Notes: a model not told the origin generated them from the sequence alone. Positions 8,219-18,264 are shown, counted from the stretch's first letter. The stretch: 64,000 nt of DNA from Paracoccus aestuarii (GCF_028553885.1 NZ_CP067169.1:2591001-2655000); one strand, 5' to 3'. A program made the numbers and translations.

Positions 8219-11200
8219 GCGGGCCGGGTTACGTTGAGCTGCAGGTCACCTCGGACTTCTCCTTCCTGCGCGGGGCGTCCTCGGCCGAGGAGCTCTTCGC
8301 CACCGCCGCCCTGATGGGGATGGAGGCCCTGGCCATCACCGACCGGAACTCGCTGGCCGGGATCGTCCGCGCGCATGTGGCGGCCAAGGAGACCGGCGTC
8401 CGGCTGATCGTCGGCTGCCGACTGGACCTCAACTGCGGCATGTCACTGCTGGTCTATCCGACCGACCGGCCGGCCTATTCCCACCTCTGTCGGTTGCTGT
8501 CGGTCGGCAAGGCCCGGGCGGGCAAGGGCAAGTGCCATCTGGAATGGTCGGACGTCTCCGAGGCCTGCGAGGGCCTGATCGGCATCTTGATCCCCGATCA
8601 GGCGGATGACCTCTGCGCCCTGCAGCTGCGCCGGATGCGCCAGGCCTTCGGTAACCGCGCCCATCTGGCGCTGACCCTGCGGCGGCGCCCGAACGATCAG
8701 CTGCGGCTCCATGAGTTGTCGAACCTCGCCGCCCGCCTGCGCGTGGCGACGGTGGTCACCAACGACGTGCTGTTCCACGCGCCCGACCGCCGCATCCTGC
8801 AGGACGTGGTGACCGCCATCCGTCACAACACCACCGTCGACGCTCTGGGCTTTCGCCGCGAGCGTCACGCCGACCGTTACATGAAGACGCCGGCGGAGAT
8901 GCACCGGCTGTTCACCCGCTACCCCGAGGCGCTGGCCCGCTCGGCCCGGATCGCGGAGGCCTGCCGCTTCTCGCTGGACGAGCTGGAATACCAGTATCCC
9001 GAGGAGCGCGACGATCCCACCGTCACCGCGCAAGCCACGCTGGAGCGGCTGACCTGGGAGGGCGCGGCCGAACGCTATCCTGAAGGCATCCCGATCGAGG
9101 TCACTGCCAGCCTACAACATGAGTTGCGCCTGATCGACCGGCTGGACTATGCCCCCTACTTCCTGACCGTGAACAGCATCGTCCGCTTCGCCCGATCCCG
9201 CGGCATCCTCTGCCAGGGCCGGGGGTCGGCTGCGAACTCGGCCGTGTGCTTCGTGCTGGGTATCACCTCCATCGATCCGGGGCGCAACGACCTGCTGTTC
9301 GAGCGCTTCGTCAGCGAGGAGCGCCGTGAGCCCCCCGATATCGACGTGGACTTCGAGCATGAGCGGCGCGAGGAGGTCATCCAGTGGATCTACCGCACCT
9401 ATGGCCGCGACCGCGCCGCGCTGACCGCCGTGGTGACCCGCTATCGCTCCAAGGGCGCGCTGCGCGATGTCGGCAAGGCGCTCGGCCTGCCCGAGGACCT
9501 GATCCGCACGCTCTCAAGCCAGATCTGGGCCTGGTCCGAGGAGGGGATCACCGATGACGACCTGCGCGCGCTGAACCTCAACCCCGCCGACCGCCGCCTG
9601 CGCCTGACGCTGGAACTGGCAGCCCAGCTGCGCGGCACGCCGCGGCATCTCAGCCAGCATCCCGGCGGCTTCGTGCTGACCCATGACCGGCTGGACGATC
9701 TCGTGCCCATCGAGCCCGCCGCCATGGAGGATCGCCAGGTCATCGAATGGGACAAGGACGACATCGAGGCGCTGCGCTTCATGAAGGTCGACGTGCTGGC
9801 CCTTGGGATGCTGACCTGCATGTCCAAGGGACTGCAGCTTCTGGCCGATCACAAGGGCATCCGCCATGATCTGGCCTCGATCCCCGCCGAGGATCCGCGC
9901 ACCTATGCGATGATCCGCAAGGCCGACACGCTCGGCACGTTCCAGATCGAGAGCCGGGCGCAGATGTCGATGCTGCCGCGTCTGAGGCCGCGCACCTTCT
10001 ACGATCTGGTCGTGCAGGTGGCGATCGTGCGGCCCGGCCCGATCCAAGGCGACATGGTCCATCCCTATCTGCGCAGGCGCGCGGGACAGGAGGCCGTCTC
10101 CTTCCCGACGCCCGAGCTGGAGAAGGTGCTGGGCAAGACGCTCGGCGTGCCGCTCTTCCAGGAGCAGGCGATGCGGGTCGCCATCGAATGCGCGGGCTTC
10201 ACGCCGGGCGAGGCTGATATGCTCCGCAAATCCATGGCCACCTTCAAGTTCACCGGCGGCGTGTCGAAGTTCCGCGACAAGCTGATCGAGGGGATGGCGG
10301 CGCGCGGCTACGACCGCGACTTCGCCGAGCGCACCTTCCGCCAACTGGAGGGCTTCGGCAGCTACGGCTTTCCCGAAAGCCATGCGGCCAGCTTTGCGCT
10401 GATCTCCTATGCCTCCTCCTGGCTCAAGTGCTGGCATCCGGACGTGTTCTGCACGGCGCTCCTGAACAGCCAGCCGATGGGCTTCTACGCGCCCGCCCAG
10501 ATCGTGCGCGACGCGCGCGATCACGGGGTCGAGGTCCGCCCGGTCTGCATCAACGCTTCCCATTGGGACTGCACGCTGGAGCCGCTTGGCGACGGCCGGC
10601 GCTTCGCCGTCCGGCTGGGGCTGCGGATGGTCAAGGGCCTCGCCAACGCCCATGCGGCGGCGATCGTGCTGACCCGCGCCGACGAGCCCTTCGCCTCGGT
10701 CGAGGATCTGCGCCGCCGCGCGCCGGTGCCGGTGGCGGCACTGACCCGCATCGCCGAGGCGGACGGCTTCCGCACCGCTCTGGGCCTCGCCCGCCGCGAG
10801 GCACTCTGGCAGCTGAAGGCCCTGCGCGACGGTGACCTGCCCCTCTTCGCCGCGACGCCGGCCGGCGATGCCGAGCCCCCCGTGACCCTGCGCCCGATGG
10901 CTGCAGGCCGCGAGGTGGTCGAGGATTACGGCCATACCGGCCTGTCGCTGCGCCGCCATCCGGTGGCCTTCCTGCGCGAGGACCTGACCCGCCGCCGGAT
11001 GATCCCCTGCGCGGAAGCGATGGCCTCCCGCAACCGTCGCCGCTGCGAGGTGGCGGGCATCGTGCTGGTCCGCCAGCGCCCCGGCTCGGCCAAGGGCGTG
11101 ATGTTCATCACGCTGGAGGACGAGACCGGCATCGCCAACCTGGTCGTCTGGCCCAAGGTCTTTGAGGCCAACCGCCGCGCCATCCTAGGCGCCGGCATGA

Positions 11201-11457
11201 TCTCCGTCGCGGGCCATATCCAGCGCGAGGGCGAGGTCGTCCACCTCGTCGTCCAGCGCATCACCGACCTTTCAACTGAGCTTGCCAGCATCGGCAAGCG
11301 CGGCGACGCTTTCCCGCTGACCCACGGGCGCGGCGATGAGTTCAGGGCGACCGGCGGGAGCCTGCCTGGCAACACCGGAACGCCGACGCCGCGCGACATC
11401 TATATCCCGGATCTGCATATCGATACAGTCAGGGTGAAGTCGAAGGACTTCAGGTGA
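8215..11457 (+). CDS. dnaE2: Error-prone DNA polymerase DnaE2
   Basis: This is an alternative C-family polymerase alpha subunit (1080 aa, usual length) that extends across lesions during the SOS response. The N-terminal PHP domain ([17 protein letters not shown], residues 5-22), the polymerase motif [16 protein letters not shown] with the two catalytic aspartates (near residue 376), GRGSAANS, the [11 protein letters not shown] motif, and the C-terminal OB fold ([23 protein letters not shown]) are all visible. It overlaps imuB by ATGA, completing the LexA-controlled cassette. The G+C is high and no damage is seen. Confidence 0.95.
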   Translation: MSGPGYVELQVTSDFSFLRGASSAEELFATAALMGMEALAITDRNSLAGIVRAHVAAKETGVRLIVGCRLDLNCGMSLLVYPTDRPAYSHLCRLLSVGKARAGKGKCHLEWSDVSEACEGLIGILIPDQADDLCALQLRRMRQAFGNRAHLALTLRRRPNDQLRLHELSNLAARLRVATVVTNDVLFHAPDRRILQDVVTAIRHNTTVDALGFRRERHADRYMKTPAEMHRLFTRYPEALARSARIAEACRFSLDELEYQYPEERDDPTVTAQATLERLTWEGAAERYPEGIPIEVTASLQHELRLIDRLDYAPYFLTVNSIVRFARSRGILCQGRGSAANSAVCFVLGITSIDPGRNDLLFERFVSEERREPPDIDVDFEHERREEVIQWIYRTYGRDRAALTAVVTRYRSKGALRDVGKALGLPEDLIRTLSSQIWAWSEEGITDDDLRALNLNPADRRLRLTLELAAQLRGTPRHLSQHPGGFVLTHDRLDDLVPIEPAAMEDRQVIEWDKDDIEALRFMKVDVLALGMLTCMSKGLQLLADHKGIRHDLASIPAEDPRTYAMIRKADTLGTFQIESRAQMSMLPRLRPRTFYDLVVQVAIVRPGPIQGDMVHPYLRRRAGQEAVSFPTPELEKVLGKTLGVPLFQEQAMRVAIECAGFTPGEADMLRKSMATFKFTGGVSKFRDKLIEGMAARGYDRDFAERTFRQLEGFGSYGFPESHAASFALISYASSWLKCWHPDVFCTALLNSQPMGFYAPAQIVRDARDHGVEVRPVCINASHWDCTLEPLGDGRRFAVRLGLRMVKGLANAHAAAIVLTRADEPFASVEDLRRRAPVPVAALTRIAEADGFRTALGLARREALWQLKALRDGDLPLFAATPAGDAEPPVTLRPMAAGREVVEDYGHTGLSLRRHPVAFLREDLTRRRMIPCAEAMASRNRRRCEVAGIVLVRQRPGSAKGVMFITLEDETGIANLVVWPKVFEANRRAILGAGMISVAGHIQREGEVVHLVVQRITDLSTELASIGKRGDAFPLTHGRGDEFRATGGSLPGNTGTPTPRDIYIPDLHIDTVRVKSKDFR

Positions 11458-11514
11458 CGACAGAGCTTTCGAGAAGCTTGCTGATCGTAAAGTTCTTTTC
11501 TAGAGAAATTAGCT

Positions 11515-12177
11515 CTACTTTATTCTTGGCGGCTCAATCTTCATCGAGTAGGTCAAACGTCCCTTGTTAAGCTTTATTTTAACAAGATAGCCAGTTTCGG
11601 TTAGAAACTCCTCCACACGAGGCTTGAAATTATCGCTGGCTATACAATCGAGAGTGATAGGCACCATCGAGTGCCTATTAATTGCAAAGTTGGCTATGTC
11701 ATGCTGCTCAGACGTCAGCAGTGCGCCCTTTTTAACTCGCGGGGCCAACTTCAACGCTGCATCCCCGATTACTTTGGCGAAGCCAGCTCGTTCCAACCAA
11801 CTCAAGAGGCAAGCAACTCCAGCTAAACTCAAGCGACCGCGCCCTAAGAAAATCCTTTCATCCCCGTTTGGATGCGCAAAGTATGTCCGCTTAAGCAGGC
11901 CCAATTTGAAAGAGAGGTCTCGCTTGTAGAACAATGTATTCGCCACGCGGATATCAAGCATTGCAAGAAGATCTTCGACTTGAACTGCATCCGCCGAAGC
12001 CTCTGACTGAATCACTTTAAGAGACTTGTCTATTTCCTTACTGGGATGGGAAACCTTTATTGGCTCTTTCAGAGCGTGAATCACCCGCCCAAACTCCTCC
12101 GGCGATACAATGAATCCGTTTGGCATTAGCATATCGCCAATGTCAGCTTCCTTTTGGCATCTATCGCAAATTGTCAT
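11515..12177 (-). CDS. Unrecognised 220-aa protein with N-terminal Cys motif
   Basis: I do not recognise the family. The start MTICDRCQKEAD has a CxxC pair, perhaps half a zinc site, and the rest is a soluble mixed protein with LLSWLERAGFAKV and a basic C-terminus. The gene is AT-rich, unlike dnaE2 beside it, and convergent with it. It ends the SOS cassette side with a sharp drop in G+C, a sign of acquired DNA. The start ATG at 12177 follows a weak GGGAAC region. Confidence 0.65.
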   Translation of the reverse strand: MTICDRCQKEADIGDMLMPNGFIVSPEEFGRVIHALKEPIKVSHPSKEIDKSLKVIQSEASADAVQVEDLLAMLDIRVANTLFYKRDLSFKLGLLKRTYFAHPNGDERIFLGRGRLSLAGVACLLSWLERAGFAKVIGDAALKLAPRVKKGALLTSEQHDIANFAINRHSMVPITLDCIASDNFKPRVEEFLTETGYLVKIKLNKGRLTYSMKIEPPRIK

Positions 12178-12299
12178 TGATAAATTGTTCCCTTAGAGGT
12201 TAGTTCGAAACTATCAACCTGCAGCTTCTACTCTGATAGTCATCAATATGCTAACCTAGCGAGATTTCCTAGCCAGACATTTCTTCCTAACTACGTGAT

Positions 12300-12880
12300 C
12301 GAGAATGGCCGAGTCCAGAAGACCTGCAAGTGGCGCCGCAGGTCACGGCGGACCCGGTTGACATAACCCCTCGAGCTGGCGGAGGGCGCTGCGGCATCGA
12401 CGACGACCTGCTTTAGGCGCTTGTTCCCGACTGCATGAGGCTAGTCCGGCCTCGATCGTCTTGATCAGCAGCCATTCCACTCGCTCCTCGCCGATGCGCT
12501 TGCGCCAGCAGGTCAGGGATTATGGGCGACTGGCGGGCGATTCTGAACGAATGTCTCGCCGGTGAAATGCGGACAATACGGGTTCGCGACCCACTGAGCG
12601 ATGACAGCCCCGTCAGAAAGTCTTAAAGCAAGCTAGAGATACATGAGCCATGCCACTTGGCACGGCGAAGTCGCGGCCGACCCTGAAGCGACGGGAGAAA
12701 ACTCGCCCACTCCCGTTCGACAAACTCCCAAATCGATCAGTGCAGCGCGCTTCGCCCGCTCGTTGGCGCGCGTGATCATGTCGACCAGTCGCGGACGGAG
12801 CAGGTCATCCTGCACATGGGCGCGGAAATCGGGCTTCACCGGCAAATTTGGAATTTCAGGGCGTCTGCACAATGCCTCTG
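12300..12880 (-). pseudogene. Decayed IS5-superfamily DDE transposase
   Basis: Read on the minus strand, fragments in several frames resemble the N-terminal half of IS5/IS1182-like transposases: DDLLRPRLVDMI, ANERAKRAALID, then (across a stop) SDGAVIAQWVANPYCPHFTGETF and VQNRPP, then IEAGLA and LKQVVVDA. A stretch resembling YVNRVRRDLRRHL from the C-terminus follows after a large internal deletion. Stops and shifts are frequent. The bounds are approximate and no inverted repeats could be defined. Confidence 0.6.
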
Positions 12881-13094
12881 CGCCTTGCAGTTAAAAGCGA
12901 GCGACACCGCAGCTTCAACAGGTGAAATCAATGCGTTGAGTGTTGTTCGAGCCGCACTATCATAGCGGCAGGAGTGTCAGACCGGTCCAGCTAGCGGCTT
13001 ATAGAAGCGCCGACCAAGGCTTGAAGCCGCTGCGTGGCCTTTCCACGGAGCCGCTATCGGGGTCATATTTCGCGCTGTAACAACCAGCCCATCT

Positions 13095-13375
13095 TGATAC
13101 GCTGTGATACAAGAATGATACGCAGTTATGCTCATGTTCTTAAACGAATATCTGTGATAAACTGAAAATGTATCAAGAAAAAACATATATATACACACGC
13201 ACACCTACCTGCACGTGCGCACACGTGCGCAGGATACTTAAGTTTCAGCTCTGATACGCTACGCAGGCAGAAGAGCTCAAGCTATTGATATATCTTTGAA
13301 ATTTAGTATTCGAGCCGTATCGAAGCTTCATGCCAGCGATTTTTTCACATCGTTCTCAATGGCTTACGCGTATCA
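13095..13375. repeat. Cluster of TGATAC motifs in an AT-rich intergenic region
   Basis: TGATAC occurs at 13095, 13105 and 13116 (spacing 10 and 11 bp, one helix turn) and at 13252. Its complement GTATCA occurs at 13170 and 13370. The three phased copies look like an iteron or operator array. A run rich in A+T (about 13155-13195) lies in the middle. It could be a binding array for a repressor or the remnant of a plasmid replication origin; no replication gene is adjacent. The rest of 12881-13437 holds no gene that I can support. Confidence 0.5.
13212..13231. repeat. Exact tandem duplication of a 10-mer
   Basis: CACGTGCGCA is present twice in direct succession. It sits between the AT-rich run and the fourth TGATAC copy. 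Each unit holds the palindrome CACGTG. Confidence 0.7.
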
Positions 13376-13437
13376 AGAATCCTGCCTCTTCTGTTACATT
13401 TTCGCGGCGACAGCGATCGGGTCGGGGCGTGATTCAG

Positions 13438-13635
13438 CTATTCGGAAGCATCGATCCCAGCTGTTCCCTTTTTTTTGCCCTCGGGCTTCCCGAAGTCAGC
13501 ATTGCCCCGGAGCCACTCGACCACAACCTTCTCTAGCAGGGAGGATACAGAACGATGATCATCCTTTGCTGCCTGTTCAAGCGCGTGTTTAGCCTCAGAA
13601 GGCAAGCGAAAGGATATCGGCAAAGACTTACTCAT
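13438..13635 (-). CDS. Small ribbon-helix-helix DNA-binding protein
   Basis: The 65-aa product has the ribbon-helix-helix (Arc/CopG) pattern: a short strand LPISFRLPSEAK, helix ALEQAAKDDH, turn RSVSSL, and helix LEKVVVEWL, followed by a charged tail. Proteins of this type are dimeric repressors or antitoxins. Four TGTAGTT-like repeats lie immediately upstream of its start, so autoregulation is likely. No toxin partner is visible next to it. Confidence 0.65.
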   Translation of the reverse strand: MSKSLPISFRLPSEAKHALEQAAKDDHRSVSSLLEKVVVEWLRGNADFGKPEGKKKGTAGIDASE

Positions 13636-13694
13636 TTGTAGTTACCTGTAGTTGACACAACGACTCACACTAACTACAATTACACCTATTGTAG
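13636..13694. promoter_or_regulatory. Putative operator: four TGTAGTT repeats
   Basis: TTGTAGTT (13636-13643) and TGTAGTT (13647-13653) are followed by the inverted copy AACTACA (13672-13678) and a diverged TTGTAGGTT (from 13689). They directly abut the start codon of the ribbon-helix-helix gene at 13635. The arrangement fits cooperative binding of a dimeric repressor. Binding is inferred. Confidence 0.55.
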
Positions 13695-13760
13695 GTTTAT
13701 CGCAAACCTGAGGCGCCCGCGTCGGCCACCAAAGTGACCAAGGCTAGGAGGAGCCCTATC

Positions 13761-13940
13761 ATGAAGCGCCAATCTACCTCCTCGCCCTTCCTGACTGGCG
13801 CGTTCATCTTGGCCTCCTGCATCTGGCAGCATGGTCCAACCGCCGTCGATTGGCTGAAGCTCGGGATGGATCTGCGTGTCCCGGTCGAAGTCTCGGAGCC
13901 GATACAACGTCCGCCGTCAAAGCCTGCACAGCTGCGATGA
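13761..13940 (+). CDS. Small possible lipoprotein, 59 aa
   Basis: A strong AGGAGGAG (13746-13753) precedes the ATG. The product starts MKRQSTSSPFLTGAFILASC, basic then hydrophobic and ending in a lipobox-like LASC, followed by about 38 polar residues. It lies just before the protease cluster. The good ribosome site is the main argument; no homologue is recognised. Confidence 0.4.
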   Translation: MKRQSTSSPFLTGAFILASCIWQHGPTAVDWLKLGMDLRVPVEVSEPIQRPPSKPAQLR

Positions 13941-14016
13941 ACTGCAGCTTCATTGGTTCTTCCCGCCTAATTGCCGCGCGAAAGGCGCGGAAGAACGCCA
14001 TGCCCGGAGCCGACCC

Positions 14017-16173
14017 ATGCCCGACTGGCTGCCCCGCTTCTACACCGCCGCCGCGCTGATCGACGCGCGCCCCCTCACCGCCGAGGAGATGCCCGAGCAT
14101 GTCTTCGAGGCCCTGGTCGAGGGCCGCATCGGTGAGATCGACCTCGAGGAGATCGACGAGACCGTGCCCATCGAGGAGCCCGAGATCAGCTTTGCGGACA
14201 CCCGCCCCGGCCTCGCGCAGCGGCCGCTCAGGGCGCTGGCCTTGGCGCGGCTCTGCCGGGCGCTGCCCACGGCCGAGGATCTGGCCCGGTGGCTAGCGCC
14301 CGGCGCCATCACCGTGATCGCCTGCCGGCCCGCCGGCCTCGCCGGCGATCTGGCCATCGTGCTGGCCCAGCTGATCGAGGCCGAGCACCCAACCCGCAAG
14401 CTGAACCTCGTCTGCAGCTCCGGCCGGGCCACTGCGCCCGAGACCAAGCCGCTGGATGCCGTGGCCGGCTTCTGGAAGGACGCGCTGGCCGAGGGGGGCG
14501 GTGCGCATCTGCTGATCCTCGGGGATGCCGCGCAGCTGCCGCGGCGCATGGCGCGGCTGCTGCCGCCGGTGCTGCAGCTCGGCCCCCCGGACCGGGAGGT
14601 GGTGGCCGCCGCGCTCAGCCTCGGCGATCCCGGCCCGCTGGTCGGCGACTGCGCGCTGCCGCAGGACGCGGCGCTGGCGCGACTCGGTGCCGATGCCTGG
14701 CGCCTGGCGCTGCGGCTGCCGGACCTCGCCGGCCGCGCGGCCGAGTTGCGCCGGCTGACCGAGGTGGCGGCAGGGACACGCGACGCCGGCCCGGTGCTGG
14801 AGGATCTGTGCCTCGACGGCCCCGTCGCCGCGGCGGCCCGGCGGCTGGTCGCGGACATCGCCGCCTGGCGCGCGGGGCGCATCGCCTGGTCGCAGATGAC
14901 CCGCTCGCTGCTGATCTATGGCGAGCCCGGCACCGGCAAGACTTGGCTCGCGCGCGCGGTGGCGGGATCGGCCGGGCTGCCGCTCGTTACCGCCTCGCTG
15001 GCCGAATGGCAGGCGGCGGGCCATCTCGGCGACATGCTGCGCGAGATGCGTGCCGCCTTCGCCCGCGCCCGCAGCAACGCGCCCTGCGTGCTGATCCTCG
15101 ACGAGCTGGACGCCGCCGGCAGCCGCGCCTCGGGCGACCGGCATGCCGTCTCCTACCGCGCGCAGGTGATCGCCGGGCTTCTTCAGGAACTGGACGGAGT
15201 CCTGGGCCTCAAGGGGGTGCTGGTCCTCGCCACCACCAACGACGCCCGCGCCATCGACCCCGCGCTCTTGCGCCCCGGCCGCATCGACCGGGTGCTGGCG
15301 CTGCCGCGCCCCTCCCCGGCGGCGGTGCGCGCCATCCTGGCGCGGTTGGTCGCCGCACTGCCCGGCGCGGTGCGTGGGGCGATCACCGGCGCGGATCTCG
15401 ACCGGCTCTCCCGCCGCGCCGCGGGGCGCAGCCCGGCCGAGCTGGACGCCGCGCTGCGCGAGGCGCAGAGCCGCGCGCGCGAAGCGGGCCGCGCCGTCAC
15501 CGCGGGCGACATTGCCGCCGCGCTCGGGCTCGGGCGCGAGGACCCTGCGGTGCTGCGCCGCGTCGCGGTTCATGAAGCGGGCCACGCGGTGATGCTGCAC
15601 CAGACCCGGCGTGGGCGCATCACCGGCGCGCGGATCGGGATGACCGGCGGCCATGTCGCGGTCGAGGACCTGCCGCTTCTCGACACCCGCGCCGGGCTCG
15701 AGGACCAGCTGGCCTGCTGCCTAGCCGGCCGCGCCGCCGAGGAGCTGATCCTCGGCGCGCCCACCACTGGCGCGGGCGGCGGCGCCGCCTCGGATCTCGG
15801 CCGCGCGACGCAGCTGGCGGCCGAGATCGAGCGCGGCTACGGGCTCGGCGCGGGCCTCCTCTGGCAGGCCGATCCCGGGGCAGTGCTGGCGACGGATCCG
15901 GCCCTGGCGGCGCGGGTCGAGGCGCATCTGCAGCGCGCGCTGCGCCACGCCCGCGCCACGCTCATCGCCGAGCGCCCGCGACTGGAGGCGCTGACCGCAC
16001 GCCTCCTCGCCGAGCGGGTCATCGAGGGCGATCCCTTCGCCGCGCCGCGCACCGCGCCGGCCGCCGCTCGGTGGGGCGCGGAGGCGGGCGCAGACGTCGC
16101 TGCCGTCACCGCCCCTGCTGCTGGCGGCCCCACCGGCCCTGCCGGCACGGAGGCGCGTCATGGCGGCGCGTGA
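14017..16173 (+). CDS. Soluble FtsH-like AAA+/M41 zinc protease with novel N-terminal half
   Basis: The C-terminal two thirds are FtsH-like: Walker A GEPGTGKT (302-309), Walker B VLILDELD (358-365), second region of homology ATTNDARAIDPALLRPGRID (405-424), zinc motif HEAGH (519-523) and the third ligand region ASDLGRATQL (Asp593). FtsH itself begins with membrane helices and a periplasmic domain. Here residues 1-270 are a soluble, unrecognised domain (acidic at 38-62), so this protease is cytosolic. I chose the ATG at 14017 (718 aa) because it begins a plausible protein; the frame is open upstream to 13876. It is followed by an overlapping short gene and three exported-protein genes, a context I do not know. 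Confidence 0.85.
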   Translation: MPDWLPRFYTAAALIDARPLTAEEMPEHVFEALVEGRIGEIDLEEIDETVPIEEPEISFADTRPGLAQRPLRALALARLCRALPTAEDLARWLAPGAITVIACRPAGLAGDLAIVLAQLIEAEHPTRKLNLVCSSGRATAPETKPLDAVAGFWKDALAEGGGAHLLILGDAAQLPRRMARLLPPVLQLGPPDREVVAAALSLGDPGPLVGDCALPQDAALARLGADAWRLALRLPDLAGRAAELRRLTEVAAGTRDAGPVLEDLCLDGPVAAAARRLVADIAAWRAGRIAWSQMTRSLLIYGEPGTGKTWLARAVAGSAGLPLVTASLAEWQAAGHLGDMLREMRAAFARARSNAPCVLILDELDAAGSRASGDRHAVSYRAQVIAGLLQELDGVLGLKGVLVLATTNDARAIDPALLRPGRIDRVLALPRPSPAAVRAILARLVAALPGAVRGAITGADLDRLSRRAAGRSPAELDAALREAQSRAREAGRAVTAGDIAAALGLGREDPAVLRRVAVHEAGHAVMLHQTRRGRITGARIGMTGGHVAVEDLPLLDTRAGLEDQLACCLAGRAAEELILGAPTTGAGGGAASDLGRATQLAAEIERGYGLGAGLLWQADPGAVLATDPALAARVEAHLQRALRHARATLIAERPRLEALTARLLAERVIEGDPFAAPRTAPAAARWGAEAGADVAAVTAPAAGGPTGPAGTEARHGGA

Positions 16174-16399
16174 GCCGGCGGGCCCGGCCCATCAGGCTCT
16201 GACCGAGGCCTTGGACGAGGCGGCGGTGCTGCGCGACCTGCTGGCGCTCCTCTTCTGGGCCGCCGAGGCCGTCCCCGGCCCCAAGGGCGCTGGCCTCGCC
16301 CGCGGCGCCATGATGGCCCAGGACCGGCTCGAGCTGCTCATCGCCCGGATCGAAGCGGCACGGTCGCAGCTGCGGCCGGGGACGGAGGGGCGCGGATGA
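16160..16399 (+). CDS. Short helical protein, 79 aa, in the protease operon
   Basis: It starts inside the end of the protease gene (14-nt overlap), a sign of translational coupling. The product is largely helical (QALTEALDEAAVLRDLLALL, then QDRLELLIARIEAARSQL) without cysteines. It may be an adaptor or partner of the protease; function is unknown. Confidence 0.6.
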   Translation: MAAREPAGPAHQALTEALDEAAVLRDLLALLFWAAEAVPGPKGAGLARGAMMAQDRLELLIARIEAARSQLRPGTEGRG

Positions 16400-16577
16400 T
16401 GGCGGCGACAGCTTTCCGGCCCCTCGGCGCCCTGCACGCCACAGGGCGTGTCCCGCATTCCTCCGCACGCCGCCGGCCCGCGCTCTCTGTTCTTACCGCC
16501 CCGCTGCTGCCCGGTGGCCGGATGCCGGCTGCCTGATCCCTACTGCCCAATCTTGCCACCACCCGAGGATGACCCTG

Positions 16578-17630
16578 ATGACCTGCCTCTTCCCGAACCG
16601 CCCCGCCACCGTGATGGCCCCCATCATGGCCGCAGCCCTGGCCGCCGCCGCTCTCGCGGCCCCGGCGCAAGCCACGCCTGCCGGTCCGGCGACCACGGCA
16701 GGGGCCGATGCCGCGGCGGAGGCCCGCGGGGCCGAGCTGGCGCAGGGCGTGGAGCGGATCACCGAACCCTATCTTGTCAGCATGCACTGCATGGTCCGGA
16801 TGAGCGAGGCATTCGGCTTCGAGCGCGATGCGTCAGCCGAGGCGGCAGGTGCCGCCTGCGAGGCCCGGGCCGGGGCGCGGCTCACCCAGATCGCCGGGGA
16901 ACGCGCAAGCCGCGCCCTGGCCGAGATCGAGGCCGCACCCGCCACGCTCGACGCGGCGATCGCCGCGAATGGCTACGCGCCTGCCGACGACGCCTTCGCC
17001 CGGATCTCGGCCAGCGCCGCCTACCGCGCGGCGGCACCCGAGATCGCCGCGGCCTTCGAGGAGGTCCGCCGCGCCGGGGCGGCCAAGCGCGAGGAGGTGC
17101 TGGAGGCTGAGCGCAGGCGCCTCGACGCCGCCATGGCCGCACTCGATCCCGCGCGGCACGGGCCGTCCGATCTGCCGGACTGCGCCGCCTTCGACGCAGA
17201 TCAGCCCTGGCTGCGCCTGCTCCTGTCCCATTGCCGGGACCTGTGGCGCAGCTTCGAGGCCCGTCACACCCATCTGCGCTGCGAGCGGATCTTCGAGATC
17301 GCTCCTGCCGAACTGCGGACCGGGGCCTTCGATGTTGGTGGCGGCGAGAGGTTCGATGCCACCGAGATGCTCTGCACCCACGGCTTCGAGGCCGAGGCGA
17401 GAACGCGCGGCGGGCTCTTCTCGGCCAGCCGCACCGAGCTGAGCCTGCAGCTGGGGCCGCTGGAGGCGCCGCTGACCCTGACCGGCACGCTCCACGGCCC
17501 GGACGCGACGGGGCTCTGGCAGCTGCGGGCCCTCGCCCTCAGCCCCGGCCGCCTGGCGCGGGACCTCGATCCCGATGCGCCCGAGACCCTGCGCCACTGC
17601 CTTTCCGACCACACGCGCTGCCAGGACTGA
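16578..17630 (+). CDS. Exported protein of unknown function, about 350 aa
   Basis: The N-terminus has a signal peptide with a hydrophobic Ala-rich core (APIMAAALAAAALA) ending in PAQA before TPAG. Two ATGs are possible, 16569 and 16578; the second has GAGG at a better distance. The mature part is helical and Ala/Glu-rich with several cysteines (MHCMVRM, AACEARAG, LPDCAAF, LSHCRDLW, LRCERIF, MLCTHGF, LRHCLSDHTRC) that could form periplasmic disulfides. No known domain is recognised. It belongs to the run of exported proteins after the FtsH-like protease. Confidence 0.65.
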   Translation: MTCLFPNRPATVMAPIMAAALAAAALAAPAQATPAGPATTAGADAAAEARGAELAQGVERITEPYLVSMHCMVRMSEAFGFERDASAEAAGAACEARAGARLTQIAGERASRALAEIEAAPATLDAAIAANGYAPADDAFARISASAAYRAAAPEIAAAFEEVRRAGAAKREEVLEAERRRLDAAMAALDPARHGPSDLPDCAAFDADQPWLRLLLSHCRDLWRSFEARHTHLRCERIFEIAPAELRTGAFDVGGGERFDATEMLCTHGFEAEARTRGGLFSASRTELSLQLGPLEAPLTLTGTLHGPDATGLWQLRALALSPGRLARDLDPDAPETLRHCLSDHTRCQD

Positions 17631-17668
17631 CCACCACCCTCACCCACCCCAGCACCACGGAGACGACC

Positions 17669-18181
17669 ATGACCATCACCTCGACCACCGCACGCCGTTT
17701 CGCGATCCCCCTCCCTGCCCTCCTGCTGCCGGCGCTCCTCCTGCCCGGCGCGCTTATGGCCGCGCCCTATCTCGGCCGCTGCCAGATGGGCGAATGCATC
17801 CATGTCGATCAGGTCGCGCGCGAGGTGGTGGGCGAAGGCAGCGCCGCCGTGCCGGGCGATCTGGTGATAGTCGCGCTGCGCACCGCCGTCTCCGCCTCGC
17901 CCGAGGCCGATCCCGCCACCCTGGACTGGGAGGCGCCGGCCCCGGTGCAGTTCTTCTGCTCCGAGACCCGGCCCGCCTTCCGCGCGGGCGACGGCAGCTA
18001 CCAGGGTCTGGATCTCGTGACCCCGGTCGGCGCCACCACGCTGGTGACCGCCATGTATCTGCACGCCTGCCACCCAGAGGCGGATCTCGCCGATGACCCC
18101 TTCTCCGCAGCCGCCGCGCTTGGCTACGGCGCCACCGGCACCGAGGTCTTCGCCGACCACAATGCCCTGACCGCGCGCTGA
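17669..18181 (+). CDS. Exported protein of unknown function, 170 aa
   Basis: GGAGACG precedes the ATG. The protein has a signal peptide (hydrophobic PLPALLLPALLLPGALMA, cut after MAA) and a mature domain of about 140 residues starting PYLGRCQMGECIHVDQ. It has Cys pairs (CQMGEC, then FFCSET and LHACHPE), so two disulfides are likely in the periplasm. Function is unknown. It follows the 350-aa exported protein by 38 nt. Confidence 0.65.
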   Translation: MTITSTTARRFAIPLPALLLPALLLPGALMAAPYLGRCQMGECIHVDQVAREVVGEGSAAVPGDLVIVALRTAVSASPEADPATLDWEAPAPVQFFCSETRPAFRAGDGSYQGLDLVTPVGATTLVTAMYLHACHPEADLADDPFSAAAALGYGATGTEVFADHNALTAR

Positions 18182-18264
18182 CGCGCCGCCGCTATCACCC
18201 TGCCCGAGGCGGCCGCATCCGGGCCGCCTCCCTCCGCCAGACCCCTTTCCCGAAGGACCCCATC

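Noticed and set aside
13876-14016. N-terminal extension of the FtsH-like protease
   Set aside because: The extra 47 codons are basic and low-complexity, overlap the small 13761-13940 gene and lack a ribosome site; the ATG at 14017 gives a normal start.
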